A stretch of DNA of 64,000 nucleotides from assembly GCF_037042905.1 (NCBI RefSeq), contig NC_087261.1, forward strand, positions 19,855,117 through 19,919,116. The letters run 5' to 3'. Under the pieces are notes generated by a model. The model had not been told where the DNA came from, did no database searches, and saw nothing but the letters and a program-made list of their open reading frames with translations. This document shows positions 1-14,000 of the stretch, piece by piece; position 1 is the first letter of the stretch; each line of letters begins with the position of its first letter. The position numbers and the translations under genes were made by a program. Source of the stretch: Lytechinus pictus. Its lineage: Eukaryota > Echinodermata > Echinoidea > Temnopleuroida > Toxopneustidae.

Positions 1-959
1 AAATTAAGAACGCAGTAAGTGTATTAAAAGTGCCCGTCAAATGTCGGTCTATGTTGAGAATTGATGAACCGGAACAGCAATTTCCTCAAGTTTCGCAGCT
101 GACGAAAAATTGATTAAAATGTCGTTTGTCCAGAGTCCAGGTCGACTTTGTTGTTTTGATTCACCAATTTTCGACAAAGACTTCTTGTTTGTGCTTTGTC
201 ACGAAGGGCATTTGACAATACATTTTCTATGTTTTTTAATCCGTCGCGCGACGTGGAGCGAATGCTCCCTTATAATCCCATCATCACCCACTTACTGTAT
301 GAGCTAAATCTTTTCATGCGATTAATAAATTCACCTGATTGAAATTATTCTAATCCTGTTTTCAACAAATTCATTTTATGATATAATAAGAATAGGAAAA
401 TACGAAAATGTGACAAATTTCCAATGAATCAATTGATACATTATCTTTGTCATGAATGAAGAAGAAGTATTTGAAAACGCAATACTGACGGTCTGTCATG
501 TCTATAATTTGATAGTGTAAAGGAGGGTTAAATCTTTACTAGATTCAACGTTCAGAAAACCATAACATGTGTTATCACGCGATACGCTTTACCAATCTGC
601 GAGAATTTATCGACCAATTTTACTTAATTAAATATAAATAAAATCCAAGTAAAACACATTGAAGTACATCAATTCAGTACTATAAGGCCTAAAAAAGAGT
701 ATGCACTCGCCATATATACAGGCCCAGTGGAAATAAATAGCAAGAATATTAAAAAAAAACAATACAAATGTGAATATTAGAACCGTGTGTTTTATAACAA
801 GTCAACGTACATTTTTGGAAGACCAACTAAAACACAAAGCTTGTACCTGTGTGGGCTTCTCCGAAAGAATGGCAGTAAGGAAATTAAATTTATACATGGA
901 CATCTGCATTCCAAAGTACTACGTGCCCTGAACATTTGGAAACAGAATCTAAACACTAT
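1..959. other. AT-rich stretch, no gene seen
   Basis: I see no splice-bounded coding exon, RNA gene or terminal-repeat element here. The short open frames have no recognisable protein character. The right edge is the start of a MITE. Confidence 0.5.
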
Positions 960-1270
960 GGCCCGTATTCTGAAGTCGGGTTTAACTTAAACTCAGGTTT
1001 AAAGTTGTGGTTTAAGTATGGACAGCCAATTGTTACATAATCACTAAAAGTAGAGATATCATACTTTCAGCTCATTCGGCTCTCAAATCATTCATAATTG
1101 TGTAGGAAGTATAAATAGATGATTGTCTTCACCATCAATGATTCAGAAAAGAGCACAGTAAACATAAGAAACATACAACTTAATAAAAATTGTGATACTT
1201 TTGGCTTCCCATACTTAAACCACAACTTTAAACCCGAGTTTAAGTTAAACCCGACTTCAGAATACGGGCC
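960..1270. mobile_element. MITE, about 311 bp, family GGCCCGTATTCTGAAGTC
   Basis: The left end begins GGCCCGTATTCTGAAGTCGG and the right end is its reverse complement. The inverted arms run about 60 nt and include a GGTTTAA/TTAAACC-rich section. There is no coding capacity. A related full-length copy lies at 13032-13352 and a one-ended fragment at 2649-2709. The target duplication is unclear; AT flanks both sides but could be chance. The superfamily is not assigned. Confidence 0.85.
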
Positions 1271-2001
1271 ATTCATATCACTAACGATATCAGATTCCTT
1301 TGATCACTACAAAAATTGTAATACGATAGTTACCAGCTGAATGCATAAAACAAATAATGCATGCATTGGTCCGAAATTATAATCATCAAACAACGATCAA
1401 AACATATTAAAGCACATAAAGCGAAGCCAATGAAGTGCAATGCAAGGGATAGACCATGTGTGCAGTGATAACGGGGGCGAAGGAGCGGGGAAAGAGATGG
1501 AAAAATAAATAGAGAGAGAGCGATGGAGATCAGAGATCAGAGATAGAATGAATCTGCATACTTGTCAAGTGCCACTAAAATTTTAGACTGTTAAAACGTA
1601 AAGTTATCCCTTCATACTCATTAATATAATTGCTCTTTTGCTTTCGTTAAAGTCGGAAATAGCTCATTTGATACAAAACCAAAGTCGAAAGCACCAAAAA
1701 AAATCGTGTCTTCTTTTCGTTTACTTGCTTGCATATTTTGTAGGATCTGTTTTGAAAAAAATATTTCACCGAAACTTTTAAAGCACAATTATAAGTATTC
1801 ATTACAATTACTTTATTAAATAGTAATAATTATTATTGCTCTTTTGTCGGAAATGGATAATGATTTCGTGTAAGTCAAATCGTTGAAAGGTCAATTGATC
1901 TTTTCTATTACCAGAGGAAAGATTATCTGTATTCGAAACTGTTGAATCAATATTTTACCATCTTTCGAACAATGTAAAGGGGAGCTGACAGGGAAAGCAT
2001 C
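1271..2001 (+). other. Upstream region and probable 5' UTR of the IgSF receptor gene
   Basis: This stretch lies directly 5' of the start codon at 2002. It contains a GA-rich patch around 1500-1550 and is otherwise AT-rich. The promoter and transcription start were not located; no convincing TATA box was seen. Confidence 0.3.
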
Positions 2002-2041
2002 ATGATCTGGTTTGTCTGCCTTTGTGGATATCTTGTATTTG
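2002..2041 (+). CDS. IgSF receptor exon 1: signal peptide
   Basis: The start codon opens MIWFVCLCGYLVF, a hydrophobic leader, followed by donor GTAAGT in phase 1. The start is chosen because it gives a secretion signal and joins in frame to exon 2. Confidence 0.75.
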
Positions 2042-5000
2042 GTAAGTTACTTAAATTTCTTTCATTCCTTTATTTTGCTACTTCTGTTCTTTAATATGCC
2101 AAATTTTATGATAATTATTGTACATAATGATATCAATCCTTCATCTTGAATTGTTGGGCTTTGTTTACAGAAACAAATTCCTGTTCTGTGGAATACGCGT
2201 ACAATTTTAGCGTTCAGTGTGTGATTTTTTCTGTTTTACTTTTGTTTGTTTGCTTTTCTGATTATGCTGGTAACGCTATTTCGGATTTTTATAAATTAGC
2301 CTCACCTGGCAATTACATCAGTATGCAAATCATAGGACGCCATTTAGAGGTTCCAAGTGTTAATAACTTTTTGAGGTGCATCGTCCTTACGTTTAGGAGC
2401 TTGCCCGTCCCCTACCCTTAAAAAAAATAAGGCAAATAATTTGGGTTACATTTACTGATAATATTCGCTCTACTGTCATTTATGCTGTTACTCAAAACAC
2501 CACTAGCAAAAACTGTGGTGTCATCCGGTGTGACACCAAGGAACTCACCAGTCATTATGTACTCCGGTGTTTAATTTACAGTGTTAGCTCAACACCAATG
2601 GATATTATTACAACAAAACATGTATTAATTCTTAATTTAACGCTCTTTGGCCCGTATTCTGAAGTCGGGTTCAATTTTAATTCTGGATTAAAGTTGTGGA
2701 TTAACTATCAGTTCGTCCACTCACCAAATGATCTACTTTCATTTACTCTAATGCCATTCCGTCTAATAACCAGTTGGTCCAATAGCCATTTAGTCCATAT
2801 ACCATTTGGTCTAATAGGACCAAGTGTTACATTGTGTAAAATGAATGAAAATGGAATGGATATTAGACCAACTGGTTATGAGACGATATGATGAGCGTAA
2901 GAAACATATTTGGTCCATTGGACCAAATGGTTGTTAGACCAAATGTTGATGGACGGAATTGTATTAGACTTCTAATAAATGAAAGCAGACCATTATGGAG
3001 AGTCGACGAGTTGGCAGTACACGCTAACTCAAGGTGTAACTTTAACACCGAGTAAGGATTAAGGCTTTATATATATACACTGTAAAAATGATGTGCTAAT
3101 TTAGCACTTACAGTGCTTGTATAGTGACTGCACTACGAGTGCTGATTTTCTAGTTCAAATTTAAACTAGAAAATCAGCACTCGTAGTGCAGTCACTATAC
3201 AAGCACTGTAAGTGCTAAATTAGCACATCATTTTTTACAGTGTATGAACACAAATTTTTACAGTGAACAGTTGTGTGTATGAAGTTGCCTCCTCGTCTTT
3301 TATTCATTTTACAATCAGATTTTTCGTATGTCGCTCTTGGTTTGCGACTACACTCGAACCCTGATGGAAAAGAAACGTCCATGGCGGGAAAGGACGCATC
3401 ACTCACTTGTTACTATTCGCCAGCCCTATCGTCTCCAGATCAATTTGACTCTCTCTTTTGGAAGTTTTCGCCAAAGAATGACCCAGCGAATGAGGTTGAG
3501 TTGGCATCCTACAGAGTTTCTATGGGAATAAGGTAAGCAGGCGCTGTACTAATGCCCCCCCCCCATTGTAAATGAATAAGAAATATTAAAACACTCCCCT
3601 TTTCGCCACTAAATCAAGATACCTGTGTAAAAGTTTAAACCCTGGATACGTCTATTTTAGTCATAAGCACTGGGCATATTTGTAATTTTCTAGTATAGTT
3701 TCTTTGTTGAAAGACTGAAATTCTCCCGCGTCTGTCGCTTTAAATCCCTAACCTATATAGGCTATTCCGTAAGGATTTTCACAGAAGCTTTATCCATGTG
3801 CTTAGCTTTTTTATTTCTGTTTTGCTAAAGCCATTGAACTTAGTGTCACTTTACGTTGAATGGATATTTAAGATTACCCCAAGAAATATTATGGTTATGA
3901 TGGTTATATATAAAACTACGAAATTAAAACTAACTTGCATTGGTTAAATCAGCGGTTATTCCTATTTATACTTATCACAGGCAATGTGATGAAAATATGA
4001 TGAAAATAATAAGCAACATTTATGCAGCTCTAATAATACATTGTTTCAAAGCGTCGCTCACTTACCCCGGCTTTAGCACGGCTACTCGTATCGGGCGCAG
4101 GAGCATTCAAGGAACTTCTTCCTACCGGGTACCCCAATTACTACACCTGGATAAGAGTGACCGATGTAGACAAACGCCTTGCCAAAGGGCGCGAGTGCTG
4201 TGGTGGGATTCGAATCCCCGTACCTTGTGGTTCAGAGTCCGGAGACTTATCAACTGAGCCACACCAACTCTACTAAATACGGTATTTACCGTTATGTACA
4301 GAGTATCTTAGGAAACAATGTCATCACGTTCTAGGGGAAGATGGCCATGCATTTAAAAAATACATATCAACCTTAAGGATTTCTTTCAGCATTCCTTAAC
4401 CCGCTGTTTTTTAAGCTGTTGGAACTTCACAAACAGCGCCATGGAACAGCAGCTAGAGAAAACAAAAAGATAAAATGGGGGAGGGGTCGATATTGAAAGG
4501 AGGTGTAAATGTAAAGAAAGAATCATTGTGGCGAGATCAAACGCTGATTAAACGTAAAATGGTGATAAACAGATTTTAGAGGGTAACATTACGGCCCATT
4601 AGCGCCCCCCCCCCCCATTCCCTGACGTGAGTTGAGGCAAGGTCGTATGGGACAGTTAATTGTGATTCAAGCGCACACCCCCCCCCCCCCTAAAAAATGA
4701 AGTAGGCGTACCTCAAATACTTACACTCACCCAAACACGCGGGCGTGTACGCACATCCCTCAGTTTCGGTTCATTTTGATTAATTTGAAACGGTGTTGAA
4801 TCTGATCCGATATTTTTGTTATATATACATGATATAGTAGTCGCTAGCAGCTATATAAGCCTCTACTTTACGGAAATGAAGAAAAGGTAAAGGAAAGTAG
4901 TATTGTATTACTGGCTTGAAATATATTAGAGACCTTGACAAATTATTGTGATCCTTCTGAGATAAACTAATTTGCCAAGTTACATACCAAAGAAGACCAA

Positions 5001-8000
5001 TTTCTAATCCATCCTAATATACAGGGCCTTAAAACTAATTTCCTGCGAAAGTACCAGATTCTATTATGTGCATATGTTTCGTTATATTAATTTCATTAAT
5101 ATATTTTATCCATACTTTCACTTGATTATTGTAAAGTAATCTCCTTGTATCGATTTGTCCGTAAACATTTCCTTTGCATAACCATGATAACCGGACGCCT
5201 CACTTTCACATGATATAGTGGTTACGTTTGCCGTGCTGACGCCTGCAATCATTTTACTTATAGAATAAAATGAAAGGAAATATGAATTTAAACGTGTTAA
5301 AGGTGTTATCGACTTAAAATAAATTTATCTAAATAAATAGAGTAAATTTCTCTGAGCAAAACACCGAACTTTCATCAATGTCTTATAACAAATAGCGGAG
5401 TTATATAATTTTACACTTAAACGAGATCTTGTGAAAATAGTTTTCGAATATGGAATTCCCTCCCTTCCAATGTAATTTCTAGCACAAATGTTACTGCATT
5501 TAAAAATTAAAAACAAAACTCAAAAGTTCACTTGTAATTATGTATGCCAATTAATCACATAATTCATTTCCACACCCTTTCCCTGACCCCCCCCCCCCCC
5601 CTCCCCTCTCTTGTAGGTTTACCGTCTTATTTCTTTTGTATTGTTCGTATTTATTATTGTTACCTTTTCACTTTTATGTACGTTAATATATATGTATTGG
5701 GTGTCCCACTCATCAAGCTTTGGCTTTTAGGGGCACCCTAATCATTTAAACTATATTGTACATTCATGTATGAATTTGTATATATTTTGGTTTATATATT
5801 GATTTTTTAAATGATTGAATAAATTGAATTGAATTGAATTGAATTGAATTGAAAATAACACTTCCCATTTGTAAAGGTACAACAGCGGATTGTCGTCGAA
5901 GTTGAGACTGAATGCGAGCTGGCAATATGGAGGATTACTGACGATCATGAACACTACCTTGGATGATCAAGGGGACTATACTTGTCAGGTTGCAACATTG
6001 ATGGGCTTTGAAGACAGCATTATAACACTTACAGTTTACGGTAAGTTCAAAAGTTCACTGCAAAATATCCGAAAAATACAACCACCCCTAAAGCCTACTA
6101 GCTAAAGTCAAAGTTTAAGTTTATAAGCCCAAAGATGTGACCTATAAAGAACTACATTGGAGTGAATGGCACAGAACCTCAAAACTGACTTGATCAGTTC
6201 AAATATATGGCGCTATCGTGGCTGTTTTTTGTTTTTTATGTAACACAGATCAAATAATCTTTTTGGAGGGTATTCATCTAAACGTTATCTATTCATTTTT
6301 GTAGAGATATATCAAGGAGTTACCAGCACTGGTAACCCCTTGGTTATATTCATATATGGCATTCATTTCAGCCGTACCACGGTATCTTCAAATCTACGAC
6401 GCAAGCCATCAACTGATCGACCACACATCACCTTTGCAAATAGCTTCAGGGGAGCCGTACATCATCTTTTGCGCAGCCTTTCCAGCATCCAGCCCGGCAG
6501 CTAACCTGAGCTGGCAACTTGACCCAACACTGAAAGTAGCCCGTAACATGATCTACGCCGCACCGGAGAACGTAACATCGTTAACCAGGCCCTCATCATC
6601 GTCGTCTTCGGCGAGGGGATGGGAATTCTTCGCTACGGAAAGGCGGCTTGTCCTGACGCCGAGGGATGAAGACCACGGAGCGATCATCCGTTGCTCTTGC
6701 GATCATATTGGGTTACGTGAGGATTTATCCGTCTCCATCACACTGAGTGTGCTAGGTAACTTTATATCAAAACTTCTCTTCAATGGGTTTCTTTTATAAG
6801 AAGAAGTAGGAAAAGAGTGTACACACAATCTGCACACACCCCACCTAGACACACACATGCAATTTGTTTCTATGTTTTTAAATTCAATTTAATATGGGCT
6901 TATCATTATATTTCATTTCAATTGTTTATACAGAGTGAGTCAGAAAAAATGTCCCACTTTTGTAAAGTTGAATTGTTTAAAATATGAATATTTAATCATT
7001 AGTTTCATGATATGTCTTGATAGGGGTATCCTCCAAGTACACTCAGGTACCATTTTCATTTGATCCCCTGCACGCATGACTGAACATCGGACAATCTTTA
7101 GAAGACTGTCAGATCTCACTTGCGCCAAGTTACTGGGTGATGAATAAAACAGTGCTTTAGACAAAGACAGTCAGACAGACAGACTGGTATGCTCACACAC
7201 ACACACACACCCACCCTCACAAACACACAAACACACACAACACACATGGTAATAACTGGTTCATAATTTTCTCTTTTCTGATTAAGCATTGATTTTTAGC
7301 AAGATCGCTGAATGTTTAAGTGGCAATTCCCGACAATCTTTCCCCTTTAAACACATTCACTATCACCATCATATCATCATCATCATCCTCATTGTCATCA
7401 TCTTGATCTTGATCTTCATCTTCATCATCATCATCAAGTGCACATAAATCCAATATGCTGGTTATGTCTTGTGTTGGTTAACAATGAAAATTTACAATGG
7501 ATGTCTGTGCTTTTGTTGCACATGCCTATAAAAGGGCTTGCCTGATTTGGCAGCAGTCACTTGAGCCTCTTTTTACAGTAGCAAAAGTACACGAATCATG
7601 GTTCGTCCTCAATTCACACCACAACATCGGTCATTTATGGTCACCGAGTATGCAAGGACGGACTGTCTTCGTTCAAAAGAGTGTTTTATTCCCCACCATG
7701 TAACTTGGCGCAAGTGAGATCTGACAGTCTTCTAAAGATTGTCCGCTGTTCAGTCATGCGTGCAGGGGATCAAATGAAAAAGGTACCTGAATTTACTGGG
7801 AGGATACCTCTATCAAGACATATCATAAAACTAATGATTAAATATTCATATTTTAAACAATTCAACTTTACAAAAGTGGGACATTTTTTCTGACTCACTC
7901 TGTACAGTCGTTTCTGTAATTAACAGGATAGTGAAATCAAGTATGTGTTTATTTTTTTGTCTCTTAATTTCGTCATGATATCAATGATACTAGGTAGAAT

Positions 8001-11000
8001 TTATAAAAACTAAAATAAAAATGATTGACAGCATATTTGATCAATCAGAGAAAATACGAGTTTGATTTTAAGGATAAATCTTAGGATCTCGTACCTTTCC
8101 TCGGCTCCTTTTTTGTATTCTTTAGTTTTTTCCCTTTCTCTTTATCATCTTCTTCCTGTAATTCTTATTCCTTCTAATAATTCATTCTTTACCTTCCTTC
8201 CTTCCTTTGCTTGATTTCATTTCCTTTTTTTTCTTCTACACACCCATTTCTTTGTCTCTCACAACTGCAATTAGTAAGATTCTGGCACTCTTATATAGGC
8301 TTGTATATTTGATGGAGTTGGAGAATAATATGGCCGACACAAAATAATTTACACACCTCTCACTTTGTGGGCAGTTTCTCCGAGTTACATCCGGGTATAC
8401 ACCGGTGATTTTCGGCCTCTGACTGACACCGGAAGCTTAAACGTTTCACAGGACAGTGAGGTGTCCTTCGTCTGCATGAGCACCAGGTCGAGGCCGGCAA
8501 CCGTCCCACGATGGTGGATTGGCGATGACGAGATTACAGACGATGTGACAAGGACGGTAATCCCGTACGACGATCAAGATCTCTATGATGTATCCAGTCG
8601 CCTGACCTTGGGAAAGGTTCTCCGACAATATCATGGCAAAGCTATTGCTTGTTCGGCTTCCGCTTTGAATCTTCGACCTGTGGAAACGAATTTCACTTTG
8701 CTCGTTCTGGGTAGGCACAATTTGATTTTTGACCCATGACTAAACTTGTTGGCATGTGACTAAAGGGACTTCCATAAAGACAAGGTGTCATTAGCACGCG
8801 AGTTTAAATTGTATGATTTTTATTTCATGCCGGAAAGAAAGTTCAGGTCGGGTAACCAGAATCCTGTTAAATGGTCTATCGTTACTTGTTTGAATCCCAT
8901 TAGCTTACATTCACCCATATGAAAACTAGTTAAATAGATTTTAGATTTCTTCAAAAAGCTCTACAATAGATCACGACGTGACAATTTGTTTAAGTGGTCA
9001 GTTTGCTTCTTAATAACCTATACCTATGCAGGACCACCGGACCCTCCACAAATAAGAAACATCTCAGTGGCCGTCACGGAGGGAAGATCAAGTTCTTTAG
9101 AGTGCGTCGCCTTGCATGGGTACCCTCCAGCAGACATCGAATGGCTCATTGACGGATATTCTACTTCCGATTTTGATACCGTGATTGTGAAACGATGGCG
9201 ATATGATCTCGTAAGCCGTTTGACAATTCACCCAAACCGAACTATGAACGGGAAAGAAGTCACCTGCATCGTCCGTTTTCCGTCAGTCCAACCAACGGAA
9301 ATGAACAGTTCGGTGTCTTTGAATGTTTCATGTGAGTTCAGTGCAGGCATTTCCACAATATTTTAAGTTAACTTTTTTGGCAGATTCCCTGACCTTGACA
9401 TAGCTCTTCACTAACACCTTTCACTGTTTCATGCTTCCGATTTATTTTTGGGAGAGGCTTTATATTCTCACTCGTAGACCATGCCCCACGCAAACCACAT
9501 TCATCGCACCAGTATCACATTATACCACATATTCTTCGATCCATGTGGATACTCCTTGCAAATCGATAGTCAATATCCTACGTTCAACCTTGGACATTTG
9601 CACATTATGTTAGGAATCTGTCCTTTCGATATGACAAGATGGGTTTCTTTATGCTTGTGTCATTTAGTTTTAGATTTCTCGTTGTAGTAATTTTTTTGTG
9701 TTTCCGATGGCACATTCCGGTCCGTGCAGGATATGATGCACTGATAGCGCCTATAGACCCGAAACGAGTTTGCTCTAACCCAGGCCAAAAACGTAGAAAA
9801 GCTGATCCGCGACCGAAATAAATACTAAATACAATTTTGACAAAACCCAATTTCTGAGATCGAGGCTAGACCGAAGATCCAGCTAGTTTTTAAATAATTT
9901 GATTGTACCTTAATTATTAACAATGATTTGCACTTATGGTAATATATAGATCACCTTTACAATGATTTGTATTCTTTTGCCTCGTCTATTGCCAACAGTT
10001 TGTCCATACAGCCTTTCCATATCATGCCAACCCGTGTCGGCTGGCCAACCCAGTGACATCACTTGCAGATCTGCACTGGGAAACCCCGCCCCCAGCTTAC
10101 TGTGGACCCTCGACGGACAGGGGATCGAAGACCTTCATGTCAATCAGTCAGAGACTTCAAGTAGCAGTAACACCACAATGGGGTTTTTCTCTTCGTCTCT
10201 ATTTTCGAGGAGTTTCGACGCCGATGACCACGGGAAGCTCGTCCGGTGCTGTGCAGCGCGGAACGTGATTTTGGGATGCACTGAATATGTCTGCGCGGAA
10301 TGTCCACTGAATGTTTATTGTAAGTAATCTACTCTTCTTCTAATCAATAATTGTTCCATATCTACCAAAGATAGTTTATTTTGATTACTGACACTTCAGG
10401 ATACGATCTAATTTCAATATATCAGGAAATAAAATAAGAAGGTGACACATTAACAAGGTGCAAGTGACATCTCCAATGTATTGAAGCTTCCTGTAAATGG
10501 TGCGCCAAATGTTTACATTTCGTTGGCATAAAAGCTTGCAAATACAGCAAGATTTAAAGATGGAAGAGATTGTTTGTTGATAGAACGACGAAGGATTTTT
10601 CCCCCAATTATTCTTTGATATTAGGTAAACCGAAACTTCTCCAATCTGGAAATGACATGGTAAAGTCGCGCCATGAGTACTACATTACCCTTAGTTGCTC
10701 AGCCCGTGGGAATCCATACCCCTCGATAGAATGGTACAGTCCATGGATGGTTCAAGATTCGCCCATCAACGCATCTACACCTGGCGTCATCTCACTGGTC
10801 GATACCATTATTGACGGGGGTGGGTCTGATCGGGTGACTGTGCAGAGTACATTGGTGATCGAATCTTCGGCAGGAATTGATGCAAAGGTTCAAGGGGTCA
10901 GGTGCGAGGCTTCGAACTCCATCGGCTCCACTTATACAGTATCCTTCTTTGGCAATGCATCGGGTAAGATTTTGTAAACTGAATTTACTGTGATACTCGA

Positions 11001-14000
11001 ATTTACCTCCATTCTGTTATAGAACAACCTCGAAAACTTGACCCTTCTGCCTTAACTTATAATTCCCATACCTTTGGTTAGGTCTTACCTAGTATGGACA
11101 AATACTTAACAAAAAAAACAGCGTTGTGCTCCTTCAGGTAGCAGATGTGATATTACGTGGTTCAATAAAAAGGGATGGTATTTGATGGCAAAATTAGTTA
11201 TCATGAATTTTACATTCGACAAGAACAATTTTACATAGACATGATATAAACAATGTCTGGATATCGTCAATTAGGTGATTAGGCAACCTAGTCTTTTGGG
11301 GAAAATCGTTTTATATCACTTATAGATGCTCAACGCTTCTATCGAGGAGGGGATATTCATATTTAATGCTTCTACTTATACCTAAATCTTGAAGATATCT
11401 CTTCAGTGTATGACCCAAGGACTGGTCTTTTGACGGTGCGTTATGATCCTGATTTCATGCCGGCACTGGCCGCTGCCATACCCTGTGTCCACGTGGATTA
11501 CAAGCTCGCTAGCACCCAAGCATGGAAGTGGGGTGCCACTTGCTTCAGACTGCAAACTAATGAGACGGTAGTCCAGGTCCAAAGTGGGCTAGAGAACACT
11601 GAGCTCGGGCTGAGGGTGTGCTTCTACGAGGAGTTCTGTAGCAGTCCGCTGCCACCTCGACCATGTGAGAATACTTTGCACTGTCATCTCTCAAGATTGC
11701 ACGCAAGTATCGAATTCTTTGCCATTGCTTATTAAAATCGAAACTGGATCGAGGAAATCTGTACTCACGGGATAGACTGATCAAACAAAAGATAAACATT
11801 CCACATATCTGTATGAGTTAGGAAGGACAAAATGATTCTATAAACATGAATATATTGATTGATAAGCATTTCATCTATTTGGGTAAATGTTGGTTAAATC
11901 ATGCAAATAAAACTTCCAAGATTATTTTTTTCTGATTTGTATCCATTACCATGGTTGTTTCCTCAACTTTTCATGAAATCGTTAGACATTTATTGCATTT
12001 CGTTGAATTTGACATGATCATTGATATATATTGAAAAACAGGAATGCTTCCGACTATTCTGATACATTTTTTGGGGGGTGGGGGGTAAATACTAGGTCAT
12101 GATCCAAGAATTGCAGGAATAGTTTGATCCTGAGCTGGTGAAGATGTCACACCTGGGTTACAATAGGAGGACTAATTATTACTACGAGTAGACAAGTAAT
12201 CTGTCTGGATTTCATTTTTTTTTTACTATCAAAGTCTTGTGTTGACTGGGTCATAATGGAAATTAATCAAAATGCATGGAAACATGCATGCATCTCGTTC
12301 ATCATCTAAATCAGCCTTCATACTCCAGTCAAATCGCCAAAAGAAAAATGATATTTCTTCACCGGTTGGGCAAAGGAGGTTCAGTGATTACGTTTCCCAG
12401 AATCGGTGTTAGACGGCAAATCATACTAATATTCTTCTGCCAAGCAGCTATGTCCGATTTAAAATATAACAACTGTGTTGGTCCGGTCCAAATGAATATT
12501 TTCTGTCTTCATGTTATAATAACGCAAGTGAAACCTACAGTAGTCCAGAATCAGCCCTTTGGTTTCAGTTTAAAGTCTCCTCTCCTCGTTTTCTTCTGAT
12601 GTATTTATCTTCACTGGAAATATCTCCGGGGAGGGGTTAGTGGGGTTGTTTCTTATTCGGGCGTAGAGGTAGAGGTTGCTTTATTTGCCCACCTGATTTG
12701 GGTGAAACATAATAATCTTAGCAAATGACGAGTGCTGGGGCTGTTCAAGGTATATGACAGATTTGCTTTAATATTTTTACAACGATTTTTTACTTTCCAC
12801 CGAATTTTCTTCTTTTTTTTCTTTCTATTGAATTTCATAGCTTTTCAGAAATCAACAAGACCAATCAACATTCTTCTGGTTCCAATATTGGTCGGTGCAG
12901 CAATCGGTGGGATTCTCTGTTTCTCAGGGGGATTCATTATATGTCGCAAAAGAAGCAAGAAAGGTATTCACTTTTTGTAATTGTAAAGTAATTCATGATT
13001 TTAAACACTGCATGAAATCTTTGGATTCAGAGGTCCTTATTCTGAAGTCGTGTTTAACTTAGACCACGGTCTAACTCTCTGCTAAAATTATGGGAGCCAA
13101 AAATTCAAAAATTCTGTTTATATTGTATACTTCTAATGTTTACTATTTTGTTCCCGTTAGCTTTCATAATGAGAAAAAATACTTTAAAATACTTCAGTTA
13201 TCATTCCCAGACAATTATAAACAATTTGGGTGTAATATGAATTAATAAATTGGATGTGTAGTGTTACAGATTTGTGCTCTAATTGGCTGTCCATAGTAAA
13301 ACCACAAGTTTAAACCAGGGTTTAATTGAAACCCGAGTTCAGAATACGGGCCAAAAAGATTATATTTGAATCTGAAAGGTCGAAATGTAAAAAAAAATAG
13401 ATGTTGACTTTAAGGCGTTTGTTTGTATACAAGAAACCGGACGGCCGTTCGGTTCTTCATGTCAGCAGTTTTATAAGGCACATTAAACGAAATCATTGTT
13501 TCATTGAATGTTCGTTGTATCAGGACGTACTAGGTCGATTCAACCTGATGATCGAGGGGACTCCAGAAGGATCCAGAATTCCTCCAGACGTAGGCCCACA
13601 GAACAAAGTCTTCATGCAGGAGAAGGAGGTAAGGACATAAGCAAGAGGCACATTTGCCATTGACGTGCTTAAGATTATTTCCGTTGTGACGAAGATGATT
13701 GTAAGAGTTGATTTTAAGATGGTTCGCCAATCAAACAACTGTCATACAAGGATGTTCTGGTGTTATCTGTCACGCTTTCCAATTGTATCATATGTTCATA
13801 TTGCAATCTTATGCATATCACTTTTTTCCAGAATAAATGCATCCTTACACAAGGGGACATGTGGACCCCCCCCCCCCCCCGTTATTTTGAAAACCTTTCT
13901 TGTGCATTTTGGGGGGGCTAGTTACACTCACGGTGTGTCACCGATCCTCCAATTTCAATCTAAATACGAAAAAATATATATTCTAATCACCTCCGTCGCT

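Larger units (their letters stand above)
6931..7902. mobile_element. Tc1/mariner-type non-autonomous element, 972 bp, about 235-bp TIRs
   Basis: It begins CAGAGTGAGTCAGAAAAAAT and ends with the reverse complement, with TA on both sides (6929-6930 and 7903-7904). The inverted arms are about 235 bp and clearly alike. The middle holds CA and CAT microsatellites and no transposase. It is in intron 4 of the IgSF gene. Confidence 0.9.

Noticed and set aside
4195-4270. Possible tRNA gene on the minus strand
   Set aside because: A and B boxes are present but the acceptor stem does not close and about 150 nt of repeat body follow; called a SINE.
13401-13640. 79-codon open frame as the true reading of exon 11
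   Set aside because: Its frame does not connect with the phase 1 donors and acceptors on either side; the 35-codon reading does.
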